This document shows, piece after piece, positions 17,545-26,035 of a stretch of 26,232 nucleotides of DNA (within the stretch, counting starts at the first letter, position 1; every line of letters begins with the position of its first letter). This stretch comes from JAYVYM01 sp046593925 (GTDB taxonomy: Bacteria > Actinomycetota > Actinomycetes > Mycobacteriales > SCTD01). Below the pieces are notes generated by a model. That model ran no database searches. It had not been told where the DNA came from and saw only the letters and a program-made list of their open reading frames with translations. The DNA is taken from the NCBI GenBank assembly GCA_046593925.1, contig JBKJQN010000023.1, positions 1-26,232 on the forward strand, given 5' to 3'. A program made the translations under genes and the position numbers.

Positions 17545-17961
17545 TCAGAGCCCGACGGCCTCCTTCGCACGGGCCACGAGGTCGTAGTGGCTGACCGCCC
17601 AGAGGGCGATCGCGGCCAGCGTCAGGCCCCCGACGGTGATCAGCGTCGAGCGCACCGGCTGCTGCCTCGCGCTGCCCCATGCCTCGCGGCCGTTGTCCTT
17701 GGCCCGGTCGAGCAGCCGATCCGCCCAGACGAACTCCAGCGACAGGATGTACAGCCCGAGCAGGACCGGCGGGATCGTCAGCGGCCCGGGCAGCACGACC
17801 AGGACGAAGCCCATCGCGATCAGAGTCAGCCCGATCAGCAGGGCTACCGCCTTGAGAGCGAGTGCCCCACCGGGGGTACGCCGCACGCGGTCACGCCAGA
17901 CGCCGGCCGGGCCGTCGTGCTCGCTTGCCACGGCCTCCAGCCTAGATGAGCGGGTCCTCAC
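17545..17961 (-). CDS. PGPGW-family membrane protein
   Basis: The 138-residue protein has a two-helix hydrophobic block (about 37–70) containing VLPGPLTIPPVLLGLYILS, the signature region of the PGPGW transmembrane family, and a third hydrophobic segment near residues 107–126. Function unknown. The GTG at 17961 starts nine bases after the ATPase stop; a downstream GTG has GGAGG too close to it. It is probably the last gene of the sigma-factor operon. Confidence 0.85.
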   Translation of the reverse strand: MRTRSSRLEAVASEHDGPAGVWRDRVRRTPGGALALKAVALLIGLTLIAMGFVLVVLPGPLTIPPVLLGLYILSLEFVWADRLLDRAKDNGREAWGSARQQPVRSTLITVGGLTLAAIALWAVSHYDLVARAKEAVGL

Positions 17962-17970
17962 CCTGCTTGT

Positions 17971-18357
17971 TCACCCCGCCCGCGGACTGCGGACCTCGAA
18001 CCACACGGTCTTGCCGTACGGGTCGTCGCGCACTCCCCAACGAGTCGCCATCAGCTCGATGATTAACAAACCCCGCCCGTCGAGGGCGTCGGGGTCGCTC
18101 TCCTGGGGTTGTGGATGCCGGGAGTTGTCATCCGCAACCTCGACGAGCAGCAGCCCGGGTGTCGCCCGCACCCGGATGCGCACGTCGCTGCGGCCGTGGA
18201 TGAAGGCGTTGGTCACCGTCTCGCTGGTCAGAAGTACCGCCGTATCGCAGGCCTCATCATCGAAGCCGAGCGCCCGGCAGTGCTCGCGGACGAAGGCCCG
18301 GGCCCGGCCGACCGTCGCCAGGTCCGGGGCCAGGGCGAGCTCAACGGGGGCAGCCAT
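17971..18357 (-). CDS. RsbW/SpoIIAB-like ATP-binding regulatory protein
   Basis: A small GHKL-fold protein of 128 residues (HATPase_c_2). The N-box is SETVTNAFIHG, followed by a VADDNSRHP segment and a DGRGLLIIELMATRWGV box. Such proteins are usually anti-sigma or anti-anti-sigma regulators with kinase activity. It starts at ATG 18357, 17 bases past the RskA-type gene's stop, so it appears to be in the same transcript. Its partner is not visible here; no STAS-domain gene lies in the window. Confidence 0.88.
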   Translation of the reverse strand: MAAPVELALAPDLATVGRARAFVREHCRALGFDDEACDTAVLLTSETVTNAFIHGRSDVRIRVRATPGLLLVEVADDNSRHPQPQESDPDALDGRGLLIIELMATRWGVRDDPYGKTVWFEVRSPRAG

Positions 18358-18374
18358 CAGGTCGAGGGGTTGCG

Positions 18375-19205
18375 CTACGCCGCGCGCCCGGTCGCCAGCG
18401 CTGGCTGCACCGTGCTGTCCGGCGCGGTACGCCCGGGCTCACGGGTGATCAGGAACAGCTCGGGCATCTCTCCCCCGGTCGCCGACAGCGGCAGGTCGTG
18501 AACGACGTCGAGCTGGCCGTCGCGGACGTCGAAGGTGGCGAGTGCACGGTTGGCCTCCGCCCGGCTCTGGCCCCAAAGCACGTAGATCGAGGAGTGGGCG
18601 TCGTTGCGGGCCAGGCCGTCGACGATCAGGCTCAGCTTGTTGCCCTGGACCACGGCTACCGCGGTGACCTTGCCGTCGGGGCCGGCCAGCGGGACGGTGC
18701 GCGCGGGGGCCGTCTCCACAGCGCGGACGGCAGCTGACAGCCGGGCCGACATGGCGTCCTGAGCGTTGCGGTCGCGCTGGAGTGACGTGACGCCGACGGT
18801 CCCGAGGCTCACGACGATCAGGAACGCGGCGGCGACCGAGGACCAGGCCGCCACCTGGCGACGCGACGGACGACGCCGGGCGCGGGCCTGCGCGAGATCC
18901 ACAACGACCGGCGCGGACCCAGCAGCTGCGCCGCTGCCCAGCGAGACCGGCTCGGCGAAGGCGCCGGGGCTCTCGGCCTCGATCCAGGTGCGGACTCCCT
19001 CCCATGCGCCGGCAGGCGGCGCCCCCTCGTCGACGGCGTGGGCCAGGTGCGACAGCGTCTCGAGGTGCGCGGTCAGGTCGCGCTCGCACGCGGCGCAGGT
19101 GGGCAGGTGGCTCAGCACCTCCTGCTCGTCGGCCGGCTCCAGTGCGTCCAGCGCGAACCCGGCCACCAGCTCCTCGTAGCGGGCGTGCCGCTGCGGGGCG
19201 GTCAC
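18375..19205 (-). CDS. RskA-type zinc-binding transmembrane anti-sigma factor
   Basis: Holds the neighbouring ECF sigma factor inactive at the membrane until cleaved or released by a signal. The 276 residues show the ZAS motif H33-x3-C37-x2-C40 in HLPTCAACERD, one membrane helix at about 116–140 (AAWSSVAAAFLIVVSLGTVG), and an extracytoplasmic RskA-like domain with IYVLWGQSR and DVVHDLPLSATGG. The GTG start overlaps the sigma stop as GTGA, the usual arrangement for a sigma/anti-sigma pair. Confidence 0.93.
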   Translation of the reverse strand: MTAPQRHARYEELVAGFALDALEPADEQEVLSHLPTCAACERDLTAHLETLSHLAHAVDEGAPPAGAWEGVRTWIEAESPGAFAEPVSLGSGAAAGSAPVVVDLAQARARRRPSRRQVAAWSSVAAAFLIVVSLGTVGVTSLQRDRNAQDAMSARLSAAVRAVETAPARTVPLAGPDGKVTAVAVVQGNKLSLIVDGLARNDAHSSIYVLWGQSRAEANRALATFDVRDGQLDVVHDLPLSATGGEMPELFLITREPGRTAPDSTVQPALATGRAA

Positions 19206-19885
19206 GGTGTGCTTCCCGGGGCCGGCGCGGTGCTTTCGGACAGCTCGTCGGCGCGCGACAGACCATCAAGCGTGACGCGCATCCGGCGCATCCCGGTGAG
19301 CATGCGGGTCTTCACCGTCCCGAGCGGGGTGTCGGTCAGGCCCGCGATCTCGCGCTGCGTGTAGCCGCCGAAGTAGGCGAGCGTCAAGGCCTCGCGCTGC
19401 GCCTCGGGCAGGGTCAGCAGGGCGCCTCGTACCCGCTCGCGCCGCAGCGTGGACCAGACGGCGTCGTCAACGGCGGGGGCGTCGCTCTCCTGGTACTCAA
19501 GGGCCTCGGCGCCGGTACGCCGCTTGCGCAGGTTCTCCTCGCGCCGCACCGCGTCGACGGCCTTGTGGTGCGTCATGGAGAGCAACCAGGAGGAGAAGCC
19601 GCCGCGAGAAGGGTCGAACCGGGACGCGTCACGCCACACGGTCAGGAAGACCTCCTGCACGCAGTCCTGGGCGAACTGGTCATCTGCCAGGATGCGCCGC
19701 GCCAAGCCGTGGCACGCCCGCCCGTACCGCTCGTGCAGCACCTCGAGCGCTCTGCCATCACCTTCGGTGACCCTCGCGATGAGCGCCCGGTCGTCCAAGC
19801 CCGCCAGGGCGCCGGTCTCAGAGACCTCCGCGGGCACGACGGAGCCGACGGGGCGGCTCCTCGGCAGTGTCAACGCGGCCCTCAT
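19202..19885 (-). CDS. ECF sigma factor, SigK-like
   Basis: Sigma-70 family with regions 2 (CVQEVFLTVWRDASRFDP, SSWLLSMTHHKAVDAVRR) and 4 (LPEAQREALTLAYFGGYTQREIA, GTVKTRMLTGMRRMR). The frame is open to 19948, but the first 21 residues are not sigma-like. The ATG at 19885 gives 227 residues and is preferred, though no ribosome site decides it. Pairing with an RskA-type anti-sigma supports the SigK group. The regulon is unknown. Confidence 0.92.
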   Translation of the reverse strand: MRAALTLPRSRPVGSVVPAEVSETGALAGLDDRALIARVTEGDGRALEVLHERYGRACHGLARRILADDQFAQDCVQEVFLTVWRDASRFDPSRGGFSSWLLSMTHHKAVDAVRREENLRKRRTGAEALEYQESDAPAVDDAVWSTLRRERVRGALLTLPEAQREALTLAYFGGYTQREIAGLTDTPLGTVKTRMLTGMRRMRVTLDGLSRADELSESTAPAPGSTP

Positions 19886-20096
19886 GTCAGGACGTTCGTC
19901 GCGGGGACCCCCGCGGTTCAGGTTTGACCACGGCGTGTCACAGCACACACACCCTTTGCGCTGCCGCCGACGGTACCCCGAAACCGCTTGGACGACGCCC
20001 GTCCGGTGCGGTTAGCGGGCCGCGCGGATGGGGAACCTCCGCAACCACAGGACTACCGGCTCCAGACCGGTCACTGCTCACCGTCGGAGGATCCGC

Positions 20097-20534
20097 ATGG
20101 CTCGCCCCACCTGCGTCTCGGCCGACCTTCAGTTGCGGCTCGTCATCGCCGGGTCCGTCCCGCTGCCGGTCCGCGCCGGACTGCACTACGACGTCCTCGA
20201 CCCGTACGCCGTCCAGGTCTCCTTCCACACCGGTACGGGCGGCGATGGCGAGATCGTGGGGTGGACCTTCGCCCGCTCGTTGCTGTCCGAGGGGGTCACC
20301 GCCCCCTCCGGCGACGGCGACGTTCAGGTCTGGCCGTCCACCAGCAGTGGCCTGCACGTGGTCTGCCTGTCGCTGTCGTCGCCGTCGGGTCAGGCGCTGT
20401 TCGAGGTGCCGCTGCCCGAGCTGGTGGCGTTCCTGGGGCAGACCTACTCCGCCGTCCCGTCCGGCAGCGAGAGCGAGCATGTCGACGTGGACGCCGAGAT
20501 GGCGTTGCTGCTCGGGGCCGAGCCGGGCGCCTGA
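20097..20534 (+). CDS. ssgB: SsgB-like sporulation and cell-division protein
   Basis: SsgA-like proteins occur in morphologically complex actinobacteria; SsgB positions FtsZ for sporulation septa in Streptomyces. The 145 residues carry SADLQLRLVIAGS, LPVRAGLHYDVLDPYAVQV, VGWTFARSLLSEG, GDVQVWPS and VVCLSLSSPSGQALFEVPL, an excellent fit to SsgB. The ATG at 20097 follows CGGAGGATCCGC (GGAGG seven bases upstream); an upstream frame to 20028 is rejected. Neighbouring tRNAs and thrS match the Streptomyces setting. Confidence 0.93.
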   Translation: MARPTCVSADLQLRLVIAGSVPLPVRAGLHYDVLDPYAVQVSFHTGTGGDGEIVGWTFARSLLSEGVTAPSGDGDVQVWPSTSSGLHVVCLSLSSPSGQALFEVPLPELVAFLGQTYSAVPSGSESEHVDVDAEMALLLGAEPGA

Positions 20535-20595
20535 GCCGGGCGCCGGGGCCTGCTAGGTTTTCTCTCGGAGCCGCCATCTCAGGGCGCTGCTGCAC

Positions 20596-20667
20596 GCGGA
20601 CGTGGCTCAGTGGTAGAGCATCACCTTGCCAAGGTGAGGGTCGCGGGTTCGAATCCCGTCGTCCGCT
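20596..20667 (+). tRNA. tRNA-Gly (anticodon GCC)
   Basis: 72-nt cloverleaf: acceptor GCGGACG with CGTCCGC, anticodon loop TTGCCAA (GCC), T-arm GCGGG-TTCGAAT-CCCGT. CCA is not encoded. Confidence 0.97.
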
Positions 20668-20714
20668 CGGAACCGGCGCCGACAGGCGCCATGCCGGCGC
20701 CGCTCTCCGGCCCC

Positions 20715-20786
20715 GGCCGGGTGGCCGAGTGGTTCAGGCAAGGGACTGCAAATCCCTCTACGCGGGTTCGATTCCCGCCCCGGCCT
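20715..20786 (+). tRNA. tRNA-Cys (anticodon GCA)
   Basis: 72-nt cloverleaf: acceptor GGCCGGG with CCCGGCC, anticodon loop CTGCAAA (GCA), T-arm GCGGG-TTCGATT-CCCGC. CCA is not encoded. Confidence 0.97.
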
Positions 20787-20810
20787 CGCATCGACACAAC
20801 TGCACAGCAC

Positions 20811-20887
20811 GGGCGATTGGCGCAGTCTGGTAGCGCGCTTCCCTGACACGGAAGAGGTCACAGGTTCAAGTCCTGTATCGCCCACCA
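20811..20887 (+). tRNA. tRNA-Val (anticodon GAC), CCA encoded
   Basis: Acceptor GGGCGAT with ATCGCCC, anticodon loop CTGACAC (GAC), T-arm CAGG-TTCAAGT-CCTG, discriminator A and an encoded CCA at 20885–20887. It is the only one of the four tRNAs here with a genomic CCA, and it borders the variable region to the right. Confidence 0.96.
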
Positions 20888-21722
20888 CGAAACAGCAGGG
20901 CAGCGGCCTGGTTCCCGCTCTTGGGAGGAGGACCGTTTGCCTTTTGTCAGCACCTCGTAAGCAAGCCGCGCGCCCTGAACGTGCGCGGACACGCGCGGAC
21001 GATGGCGAACTCCGGGCGGATGGCCGCCCAACTCAGCACTCCCAAGCAGCCACTCCTCGATCCGGTCCACGGTGGTGACTGGCGGGCGTAGCTGGCGGCT
21101 CTGGCAGCCGCTGTGTGGCCGCTCGCCCTCCTCAAGGCTGCGCAGGCGCGCATCGCCATGACGGCCAGATCCCGCGCTGGGCGGTGGTGACCTTGGCAAC
21201 CCGGTGCAGCCGGGCCAGCTCGTACCGGCCGATGTAGGTCAGCCCGGGCTCGCGGGGCTACCAGACGTAGCCGATCCGGCCGCGGTCGGGGTCGTCGTAG
21301 GCCTTGAGCAGGCCGGGCGCCGGGGCGTCCTCAAGGTCGACCTTCACGGCCAGGGACGGGCTCACGGTGGTCGTGCGCCGATGATGGCGGTACGGTCCGA
21401 AAGGAGCTTGTGACCTACCGTTTCAGCGACTGCTTTGACTGGGCCGTCTTCCTGCTGCCGAGACGCAATTCCGCTCGAAAGTGGCCAGCCCTGCAGAGTC
21501 GTGCGAGCCCCCTTCTCTGCTTCCTCGCAGCGTCAACCGCCGTGGTCAGACCGTCAACGCCGAGCGACCACGTGCGGAGTCTCCGGGCTCGAGGCGGTGC
21601 GGAAGTGTGTCCTCCCAGGACTCTGGCTTCGTGGACCCCAGCCGAATCTGCTGACCCACTCGGAGCGTATAGCGAAGTGACGGAGGCACCGGCACGGCCG
21701 ACGTTGCATGCCGTGATGAGAG
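20888..21722. other. Decayed region downstream of tRNA-Val
   Basis: About 830 bp with no intact gene. It holds one recognisable decayed frame (21165–21365, minus) and mixed-composition sequence. The part around 20930–20945 and 21405–21480 is noticeably richer in A and T than the flanks. I could not find a second copy of the tRNA-Val 3' end further right. Confidence 0.5.
21165..21365 (-). pseudogene. Fragment with an in-frame TAG
   Basis: From GTG 21365 the minus strand reads VSPSLAVKVDLEDAPAPG, LLKAYDDPDRGRIGYVW, then TAG at 21258–21260, and continues in the same frame as PREPGLTYIGRYELARLHRVAKVTTAQRGIW. Composition and codon bias are coding-like on both sides of the stop. I do not recognise the family. 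A single substitution in a TGG or CAG codon would explain the stop. Confidence 0.45.
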
Positions 21723-22013
21723 TCATTCCTCAGTGAGCCCTTGGACGGTGAACTCGGCGTGGTTCTCAAGCCCTCTCCATTGATTTGCGGGGAGGGTCAC
21801 GAAGGTGCCTTGCGCATTCCTCGCACCCATCTCGAGATCACACTGCAGGCGTCCTCCTGCGAGCCAGGAGGTGGCGGCTTGCCATGCGAGCGAGGCGCTG
21901 GCGAGGGCGAGCCCGCTCGCCGACAACAGCAGAGTGACGCTGTCAGATGAGGTCACCCGCGGAGCATAGGGAAGGCACGCAGCTCGGCGGGATGGTCGGA
22001 CAGGGTCAGTCAT
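21723..22013 (-). CDS. Small membrane-anchored hypothetical protein
   Basis: A frame of 96 codons from ATG 22013, or 77 from GTG 21956. It has one membrane helix (SVTLLLSASGLALASASLAW) followed by WLAGGRLQCDLEMGARNAQ and a short beta-rich end, a layout common in small actinobacterial membrane proteins of unknown function. The GTG at 21956 has TATGCT (TANNNT) ending six bases before it, which would fit a leaderless transcript. The ATG has only a weak GGGGAC. The C-terminus may be truncated. Confidence 0.55.
   Translation of the reverse strand: MTDPVRPSRRAACLPYAPRVTSSDSVTLLLSASGLALASASLAWQAATSWLAGGRLQCDLEMGARNAQGTFVTLPANQWRGLENHAEFTVQGLTEE
21963..21968 (-). promoter_or_regulatory. Possible -10 of a leaderless transcript
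   Basis: TATGCT on the minus strand ends six bases before the GTG at 21956, the distance expected if transcription starts at the G of that codon. No -35 is evident. Confidence 0.3.
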
Positions 22014-22068
22014 CCCACGGTCCCCATTCGTCGATCACGGCGGCTCCTTGCCGACTTGTTTTGCGCAT
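22006..22068 (-). CDS. Possible 20-residue small ORF
   Basis: ATG at 22068 opens MRKTSRQGAAV and ends WGPWDD before a TGA at 22006–22008. It overlaps the ATG of the next gene by eight bases, so it could be a leader peptide or the decayed end of a lost gene. Support is limited to the layout. Confidence 0.22.
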   Translation of the reverse strand: MRKTSRQGAAVIDEWGPWDD

Positions 22069-22137
22069 GGATGCCCGCTCTGGATCCGGGCTCAAAACGC
22101 CGCCCGAACTCGCCCTCCCCTGAGGCGCCTGCAGCGA

Positions 22138-23484
22138 TTACCAGCCCGGCGCACTGGGTATCTGACGAGACTGAACGGCAGCCACGAACTGCTGGTGATC
22201 CATCACCGTCTGGTCAGCATAGGCAACAGCGAATTGACCGAGGGCCTCGTCGAACTTGCGGCCCTTGCCGATGTAGGCATTGATCGCGGTCGGGTCCCCA
22301 CTGCGCGCGTGGGAGCGAGCCAGGGCGCCCCCACAGGCGGTGGCGAACTCGGCCAGCCGGGGGGCGAGGATCTCAGCGTCGGCAATGACCTTCATGTCGC
22401 GGAACTGCCGCACATAGAAGTCGTGGTCCAGGGCAGTGGTCCAGCCGACGAAGATGTCAGTGGCGCTCTGGATGAGCCGCTGCCCGGCCACCACCCGCTG
22501 ACCGTGGTTGCGGTGCACGCTGGCCCCACAGAACGGTTCGTACACCGACGGGCCGGCCTGCTTGATCTGCAGGAACAGCGGGTCGTTGTCGTGGCGTCCG
22601 TTGAGCAGGACCAAGTACACACGCATCCCGACGCTGCCGACCCCGACGATCTGCTGGACCCCGTCCACCGAGGTGAAGCGGTCCAGCAGGTGCCGCCGAT
22701 CGTCGTCCAACGAGTCTCGGTACGCCTGGTAGACGGCCCCGGCCGCGAAGGTCTCGAGGTGGGTGCGTATCGGTGGTTCCTCAGTGATCCGCCACCCCCC
22801 GTCGACGCGCTCGGTGAGCTTCTTGGCTGCCCCGGCGCTGGTCTTCTTGGCCGCCGACTTGGCGATCAGTGCGCTGGCACGTTTCTGGTCCCCAGTAGTG
22901 AACACGCCGATGAGGTCGTCGACAGTCACCTTGTCGTACCAAATATCAAGCTGCTTGGCGGTGCTGTACCTCGCCATCCGCATCCGGTAGGCGGCCAGAC
23001 ACGCGGTGACCGCCCTGTCCGCCACCGCCTGCTTGAGCCCGGCGTCCCTGGCCAGGACGACAATGCTGGCAACCAAGCGGGACACGTCCCACTCGAACGG
23101 CCCGGGCAGGGTCTCGTCGAAGTCCCGCAGATCGAACGACAAGTGACGCTCCGGGGTGGCCCACAGCCCGAAGTTCAGGATGTGGGCATCCCCGCACAGC
23201 TGCACGGTGAGCCCGGTATTCGGCCGGGACCCCAGGTCCGCCGCGGCGACGGCCGCCGCACCCCGGTAGTACGTCCACGGGGAGGCGGACATCCTGCCGT
23301 GGCGGATCGGGAGGAGGTCCTCCTGCCGGATGTGCTCCTGCGCCAGGATGGTTTCCAGGGCGTCGTGGCCCCGGGTCTGCGGATCCCATGCGCCGAGGTC
23401 GGCGGGTGGCTGGTGATCCCGGGCGGCCAGACCCTCGGCCGCCCGCTCCTGCACCGTGAGGCCCGACGTCACCTGGATGGCCAC
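22138..23484 (-). CDS. DUF2252-family protein
   Basis: The 448-residue protein is full length for the family and shows WTYYRG (70–74), the block LCGDAHILNFG (96–106), the acidic motif DLRDFDE (118–124) and GPFEWDVSRLVAS. DUF2252 proteins have a kinase-like fold by prediction and no settled function. A Lys/Ala-rich linker (SAAKKTSAGAAKK) lies near the middle. The GTG at 23484 has no strong ribosome site. It stands alone in the variable region, with intact reading frame and good coding bias. Confidence 0.9.
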   Translation of the reverse strand: MAIQVTSGLTVQERAAEGLAARDHQPPADLGAWDPQTRGHDALETILAQEHIRQEDLLPIRHGRMSASPWTYYRGAAAVAAADLGSRPNTGLTVQLCGDAHILNFGLWATPERHLSFDLRDFDETLPGPFEWDVSRLVASIVVLARDAGLKQAVADRAVTACLAAYRMRMARYSTAKQLDIWYDKVTVDDLIGVFTTGDQKRASALIAKSAAKKTSAGAAKKLTERVDGGWRITEEPPIRTHLETFAAGAVYQAYRDSLDDDRRHLLDRFTSVDGVQQIVGVGSVGMRVYLVLLNGRHDNDPLFLQIKQAGPSVYEPFCGASVHRNHGQRVVAGQRLIQSATDIFVGWTTALDHDFYVRQFRDMKVIADAEILAPRLAEFATACGGALARSHARSGDPTAINAYIGKGRKFDEALGQFAVAYADQTVMDHQQFVAAVQSRQIPSAPGW

Positions 23485-24132
23485 GCGGTGGTGCAGGTCG
23501 TGACCCTCATGTGTCTGGTCCGTTCTTCGATAACGACGCCGACGACGTCAGCCCAGGGTGACAGAACGGCTCAGCAGGCGCCGATCCCGGGCGTTCTGCG
23601 CCTCGGGTTCGTGGTCGGTGAGGATGCCGGGAGTCTGGGAGCTCCCGAGTTGCCGCCGTGGTGAAATATCCCGTTGGTCCCTACAGCGGGAGCCGGCGGT
23701 ACACATCCCCGTTGGCACAGCCTGGCTCTGCCCTGCCCACCGTGCCCGTCGCCGGCGCTTCACCCACACCACGGTCACCCGGCGGCCCCCGCGTAGGTAG
23801 GTCCCGCACCCACACCGGTCGCCGCGCGGGCAACCTCGCCACCGGCAGCCCGCCCGTCGAACCCGAGGCTGCACGACCGTGGAGCGGCACCTGGGGCCTC
23901 CTCGACTCGTCTGCACACCACGACTCCTGATACCGCCGGCTGGTCTCAAGCCCTGGACAGCAACCGTGTCACCCCCGGACAACAACGCTTAGCTGCGAAG
24001 ACCCGGTATTCCCACTGATCGCCACGACACCGGCCTGAGCGTCATGCGGCGTGGTTCGATACCTTGCGCCTGCCATTGTCGGCACGCGGTGATCTGCAGG
24101 GGCTCAACCAACGACACGGAAGGCTTGCAGCA
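23485..24132. other. Non-coding gap between the DUF2252 and Pr6Pr genes
   Basis: About 650 bp between divergent genes. Frames on both strands are open for up to 145 codons but are Arg/Gly/Ser-rich without family features. Promoters for both neighbours should lie here; I could not pick one. Confidence 0.45.
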
Positions 24133-24801
24133 GTGAACGATATGGACGGAACCCGGACCCAGGTGATGCGGGGCCCGGGGCCCGTTGTGGTGACCCGGAT
24201 GGCGTTCGCGCTGCTCGGTTTCAGCGCGCTGGTCACCGAGGTCGCCACGCTCGTCGACCGAGGCCGCTTCGTACCCGCCAACTTCTTCAGCTACTTCACC
24301 GTCGAGTTCAACATCATGGCTGTGCTCAGCCTCCTGGCGGGCAGCATCGCCGCCGCCACCGGCTTCACCAGCCGCCGGCTCGACGTCATCCGCGGGGCGG
24401 TCGCGCTGTACATGACCACGGTCGTGCTCGTCTTCGTCGTGCTGCTCTCCCACCGCCCCGCCGATGAGCTGACCGCCGTGCCGTGGGACAACACCGTGCT
24501 GCACTACGTCATGCCGGTCGCCGTCCTGCTCGACTGGCTGCTGAGCGGGCGGGCCGCCGCGGTCGGCCGCCGCCAAGCCCTGCTGTGGCTCGCGGCCCCC
24601 CTGGCGTACGCGGTCTACACCCTGGTCCGGGGCCCACTCGCGAACTTCTACCCCTACCCGTTCATGGACCCCGCCCTGAACGGGTACCCCACCGTCCTCT
24701 TCACGTGCGCCGTCCTCGGGCTCATCGTCGCCGCGCTGGCCGTCGTGATCGGCGCCGCCCCAGGCTGGGTCCGACCCACACGCCAGAGACCGCCCGCCTG
24801 A
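24133..24801 (+). CDS. Pr6Pr-family membrane protein
   Basis: The 222-residue integral membrane protein has about six hydrophobic helices. It carries FFSYFTVEFNI, VLHYVMPVAVLLDWLL and YTLVRGPLANFYPYPF, the marks of the Pr6Pr family (related to FAR-17a/AIG1). Function unknown. The GTG at 24133 has GGAAGG nine bases upstream; ATG 24142 is an alternative, and the frame upstream to 24064 is not membrane-like. It converges on the recombinase remnant. Confidence 0.87.
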   Translation: MNDMDGTRTQVMRGPGPVVVTRMAFALLGFSALVTEVATLVDRGRFVPANFFSYFTVEFNIMAVLSLLAGSIAAATGFTSRRLDVIRGAVALYMTTVVLVFVVLLSHRPADELTAVPWDNTVLHYVMPVAVLLDWLLSGRAAAVGRRQALLWLAAPLAYAVYTLVRGPLANFYPYPFMDPALNGYPTVLFTCAVLGLIVAALAVVIGAAPGWVRPTRQRPPA

Positions 24802-24934
24802 CAGCGGTCGGTGCGGCAGGTCCGTTCCTGTCACGACAGGGCGCTGCCACGCGCGCTGAACCGCGCCCGGTCAGGTGACCCGTCTCAAGCCATGAGAAGG
24901 CAGCGGCGCACCATTGGGAGCACCCTCAGCCACG

Positions 24935-26035
24935 TCAGATCGTGGCCAAGGCCGCGAGTGCAGCGTCCTGGCTCGACGGCAACGCCCGGAGGTACCGCTC
25001 CGTCGTCCTGATGCTGCCATACCCAAGTCGCGCTTTCACGACCTGGATGTCAGCGCCCACCGCCGGGAGCCAGGACGCATGAGCGTGACGGAGGTCGTGG
25101 GGAGTCACCTTTGTCTCGATGCCTGCCTCGGCGACCGCAGGTGCCCAGATCGACCGTCGGAACCAGTCATTGCCGATGTGGCCGTCCGTCGCGACGGTCC
25201 GCTCTCCACGGGGATGGTCCTTGCCGCCCTCGCGGCGTCTGGCCCCGTAGTCGGGCTTCGCCGTCCGGCAGGCGGGACACCTGCGGCGACCGTCGGTGTA
25301 GGAGTTCAGGGTGCCGTGGCTGAAAGCTCGAGATCGTCCCCTTCCCCGAGCCACAGCAGGCCCGCGGAAGCTCAGGCTTCGCCCGCGCAGCCGGCGGCGC
25401 TGTCGGCATGACGCACAGCAGGTCATTTGCCGAGAGATCGGTCTGTGCGATGTGGTGCTCGAGCTTCTCGACCATGTGAGGGGCTACCCGGACGCGCCTC
25501 ACCTGGCCGTCCTTGGGGTAGGCCTTCACGACGAACCGCGCACCCGAGGAGGCCGAACGCAGACGCACTACGGCCCGCTGCACCGTGATCACCCCGGTGC
25601 TGGTGTCGAGATCCTTGACTCGGAGTTCGGACAGCTCCCCCCAACGCAGCCCCGTCTCGATGTCGATCTTCACCATCAACCTCAACGGGCCGTCAGGAAC
25701 AGCGACCAACAGACGCTCGAACAGCTCGACGGTGATCACCGGCCGCGGCTTGCTCGGTACGGGCGGGGTCCGTACTCCCTGGCCAGCGTGGAGCACCACG
25801 AGGCGGTCGTTGAGTGCCGTGGTCAGGATCGAGTCGAGGATGACCTTGCACTCGCGGATGGTCGGCGGCTTGGCGCCGTGGACCTCGCTCAGCTCAGTCA
25901 CCCACTCCCAGACGTGCCCGGGAAGCATCTCCACCAGGGGCATCCCACCCAGGTTCGGAAGCAGGTAGCGATCAAGTAGCTGTAGGTCTCCCGCGTCGTC
26001 GCTTCGATGACGTGATGGGGAAGCCACTGCTGCAC
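24935..26035 (-). pseudogene. Tyrosine recombinase (integrase) with two frameshifts
   Basis: Three segments join into one phage-type integrase. The N-terminal part (from 26035) reads QQWLPHHVIEATTRETYSY. It shifts frame near 25990–26005 into DRYLLPNLGGMPLVEM … TGLRWGELSELRVKDLD (first catalytic Arg). It shifts back near 25325–25345 into the original frame: an HGT-type Cys segment (HGTLNSYTDGRRRCPACR), then HDLRHAHASW and the nucleophile in TTERYLR. LGYGS replaces the usual LGHGS, losing a catalytic His position. The N-terminal SAM-like domain is short. The HGT-type insertion occurs in other actinobacterial integrases. Probably inactive, unless the shifts are sequencing errors. Confidence 0.85.

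Noticed and set aside
22048..23664. 538-codon plus-strand frame opposite DUF2252
   Set aside because: The opposite strand carries the full DUF2252 motif set; this frame has none.
23548..23985. 145-codon minus-strand frame upstream of DUF2252
   Set aside because: The composition is Arg/Gly/Ser-rich without helix or strand pattern, and no ribosome site or family similarity was seen.
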